Assembly (NCBI GenBank): GCA_054601695.1 | Contig: BAAHQB010000139.1 | Location: forward strand, 186,001-250,000 | From: Amorphochlora amoebiformis | Lineage: Eukaryota > Cercozoa > Chlorarachniophyceae | Length of the DNA: 64,000 bases | Direction of reading: 5' to 3' | In this document: positions 1 to 64,000 of the stretch, one piece after another | How positions within the stretch are numbered: position 1 is the first letter of the stretch | Layout of the letters: each line of letters opens with the position of its first letter | Position numbers and translations under genes: made by a program | Notes under the pieces: generated by a model | Told to the model about the DNA's origin: nothing | The model's input: only the letters and a program-made list of their open reading frames with translations | Database searches by the model: none

Positions 1-152
1 ATATATATATATAGATATGTATATATATATTTGTATTTATATATTTCTATATTGTTATACATATATACACACATAGATACATGTTTATATTTGATATAGA
101 TATATTATTTCTTCATCGGTGAAACGTAGTTATTATATCTTTACAAATATAC

Positions 153-212
<60 letters not shown>

Positions 213-260
213 TACATCTTGTATAAATTTATTAATATAATTATATTTATATATATTCCC

Positions 261-321
<61 letters not shown>

Positions 322-325
322 CATA

Positions 326-361
<36 letters not shown>

Positions 362-416
362 TATTCTCGTCATTTAGTACTTCAACTTTGGATATAATAT
401 AGAAGCATATACATAC

Positions 417-463
<47 letters not shown>

Positions 464-505
464 CATCTCTCTCTTTCTCTCTCTCTCTATATATAAATGT
501 ATATG

Positions 506-558
<53 letters not shown>

Positions 559-574
559 ATTTAATACACACATG

Positions 575-627
<53 letters not shown>

Positions 628-720
628 CACATATATACATATATATATATATATATGTATATATAAATATTCTATTTATATACTTATTTATATATACATA
701 TATAGATATATATATATGCA

Positions 721-753
<33 letters not shown>

Positions 754-782
754 GCATATGTACGTATGCATGTATATGTATG
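1..782. repeat. TA microsatellite block
   Basis: Almost wholly (TA)n with short interruptions, and a TCTC tract at 464-488. Two tiny unique islands (100-145, 372-410) show no supported exon. Confidence 0.9.
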
Positions 783-1038
783 CGTACAAGTATAATCCTT
801 AGACATACATGTACATATATGTATGCATGTTTATGTACATAATACATGTATACATATATATATCCTGTTCCATATATGTATATATATATATATGTATATA
901 TCTGTATTCGTACAAGTATAATCCTTAGACATACATGTACATATATGTATGCATGTTTATGTACATAATACATGTATACATATATATATCCTGTTCCATA
1001 TATGTATATATATATATATATATGTATATATCTGTATA
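783..1038 (+). repeat. 126-bp tandem direct duplication
   Basis: Unit 783-908 is repeated at 909-1038, nearly identical, starting cgtacaagtataatcc. The only differences I see are in TA tract length and around the unit's first base. Recent duplication. Confidence 0.85.
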
Positions 1039-1162
1039 TCTATAAAACATACATTAACACAATTATATTTATTCATGCACGTATACATACACATATACAT
1101 ATATCTAAATATCATACATACACCTTTTGTATACACCCGCACACACACAGACACACACACAG

Positions 1163-1193
<31 letters not shown>

Positions 1194-1225
1194 AATATAT
1201 ACATATATATTATATATCACATATA

Positions 1226-1263
<38 letters not shown>

Positions 1264-1294
1264 CACCCGCACACACACATATATATATATATAT

Positions 1295-63940
<62,646 letters not shown>

Positions 63941-64000
63941 GTATATGTGTGTATTAGGCATACATTTATATATGTGTACAGAAATGTATGTATGTGTATA

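Overview
What it is. The window looks like one very large, intron-dominated eukaryotic gene read left to right on the + strand. Nearly all of the sequence is low-complexity: long (TA)n tracts, telomere-type hexamers (CCCTAA, sometimes inverted to TTAGGG), and pyrimidine-rich satellites. Scattered through it are about 95 short islands of ordinary sequence, 17-196 bases long. Almost every island starts after an AG and stops before a GT, and each is open in the one frame set by the splice phase of the island before it. Joined, they give about 5.8 kb of continuous reading frame, roughly 1,930 codons, running off both ends of the window.

What it encodes. The chain reads as a DOCK-family Rho/Rac/Cdc42 guanine nucleotide exchange factor. 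A DHR-1 (C2-like) domain is spelled by exons from 4755 to 10266. It is followed by a PH-like domain (exons 11653-14791, with the K-R-G-x-L...R-W-F-V start and the closing F-R-A-W helix), a long helical middle (15833-45119) carrying a K-S-M segment typical of DOCK proteins, a charged low-complexity stretch (45657-51327), and a DHR-2 catalytic domain (about 56536-63940). DHR-2 is cut by the window's right edge. The start codon, N-terminus and C-terminus are not seen.

Layout. 0-1.4 kb: TA/CA microsatellites and a tandem duplication. 1.4-4.1 kb: N-terminal exons, including four related 17-18 residue repeat exons. 4.7-10.3 kb: DHR-1. 10.4-15.5 kb: linker and PH. 15.8-47.3 kb: helical and charged region, with large telomere-like introns at 23.9-25.7, 26.9-27.7, 28.6-29.2, 30.4-31.2 and 38.9-40.6 kb. 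47.9-51.3 kb: a 3.4-kb intron made mainly of a TCTC satellite. 51.3-64 kb: approach to and body of DHR-2.

What is unusual. Introns are built from simple repeats that carry the splice signals themselves: G+(TA)n gives GTATAT donors and TATATAG acceptors; telomere-type arrays give GTAACCC or GTTAGGG donors, many CTAAC branch-site matches, and CCCTAG acceptors. Many exons also have partial tandem copies in neighbouring introns. Copies downstream of an intact exon mostly keep its 3' end, and copies upstream mostly keep its 5' end, as expected for tandem duplications that leave one intact copy.

Organism. Spliced introns and a DOCK protein make it eukaryotic. The telomere-type unit is TTAGGG. I cannot name the lineage. 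No bacterial genes, tRNA, rRNA, CRISPR array or recognisable transposase was found, and nothing on the - strand is convincing. All exon calls come from reading by eye; no RNA or database search was available.
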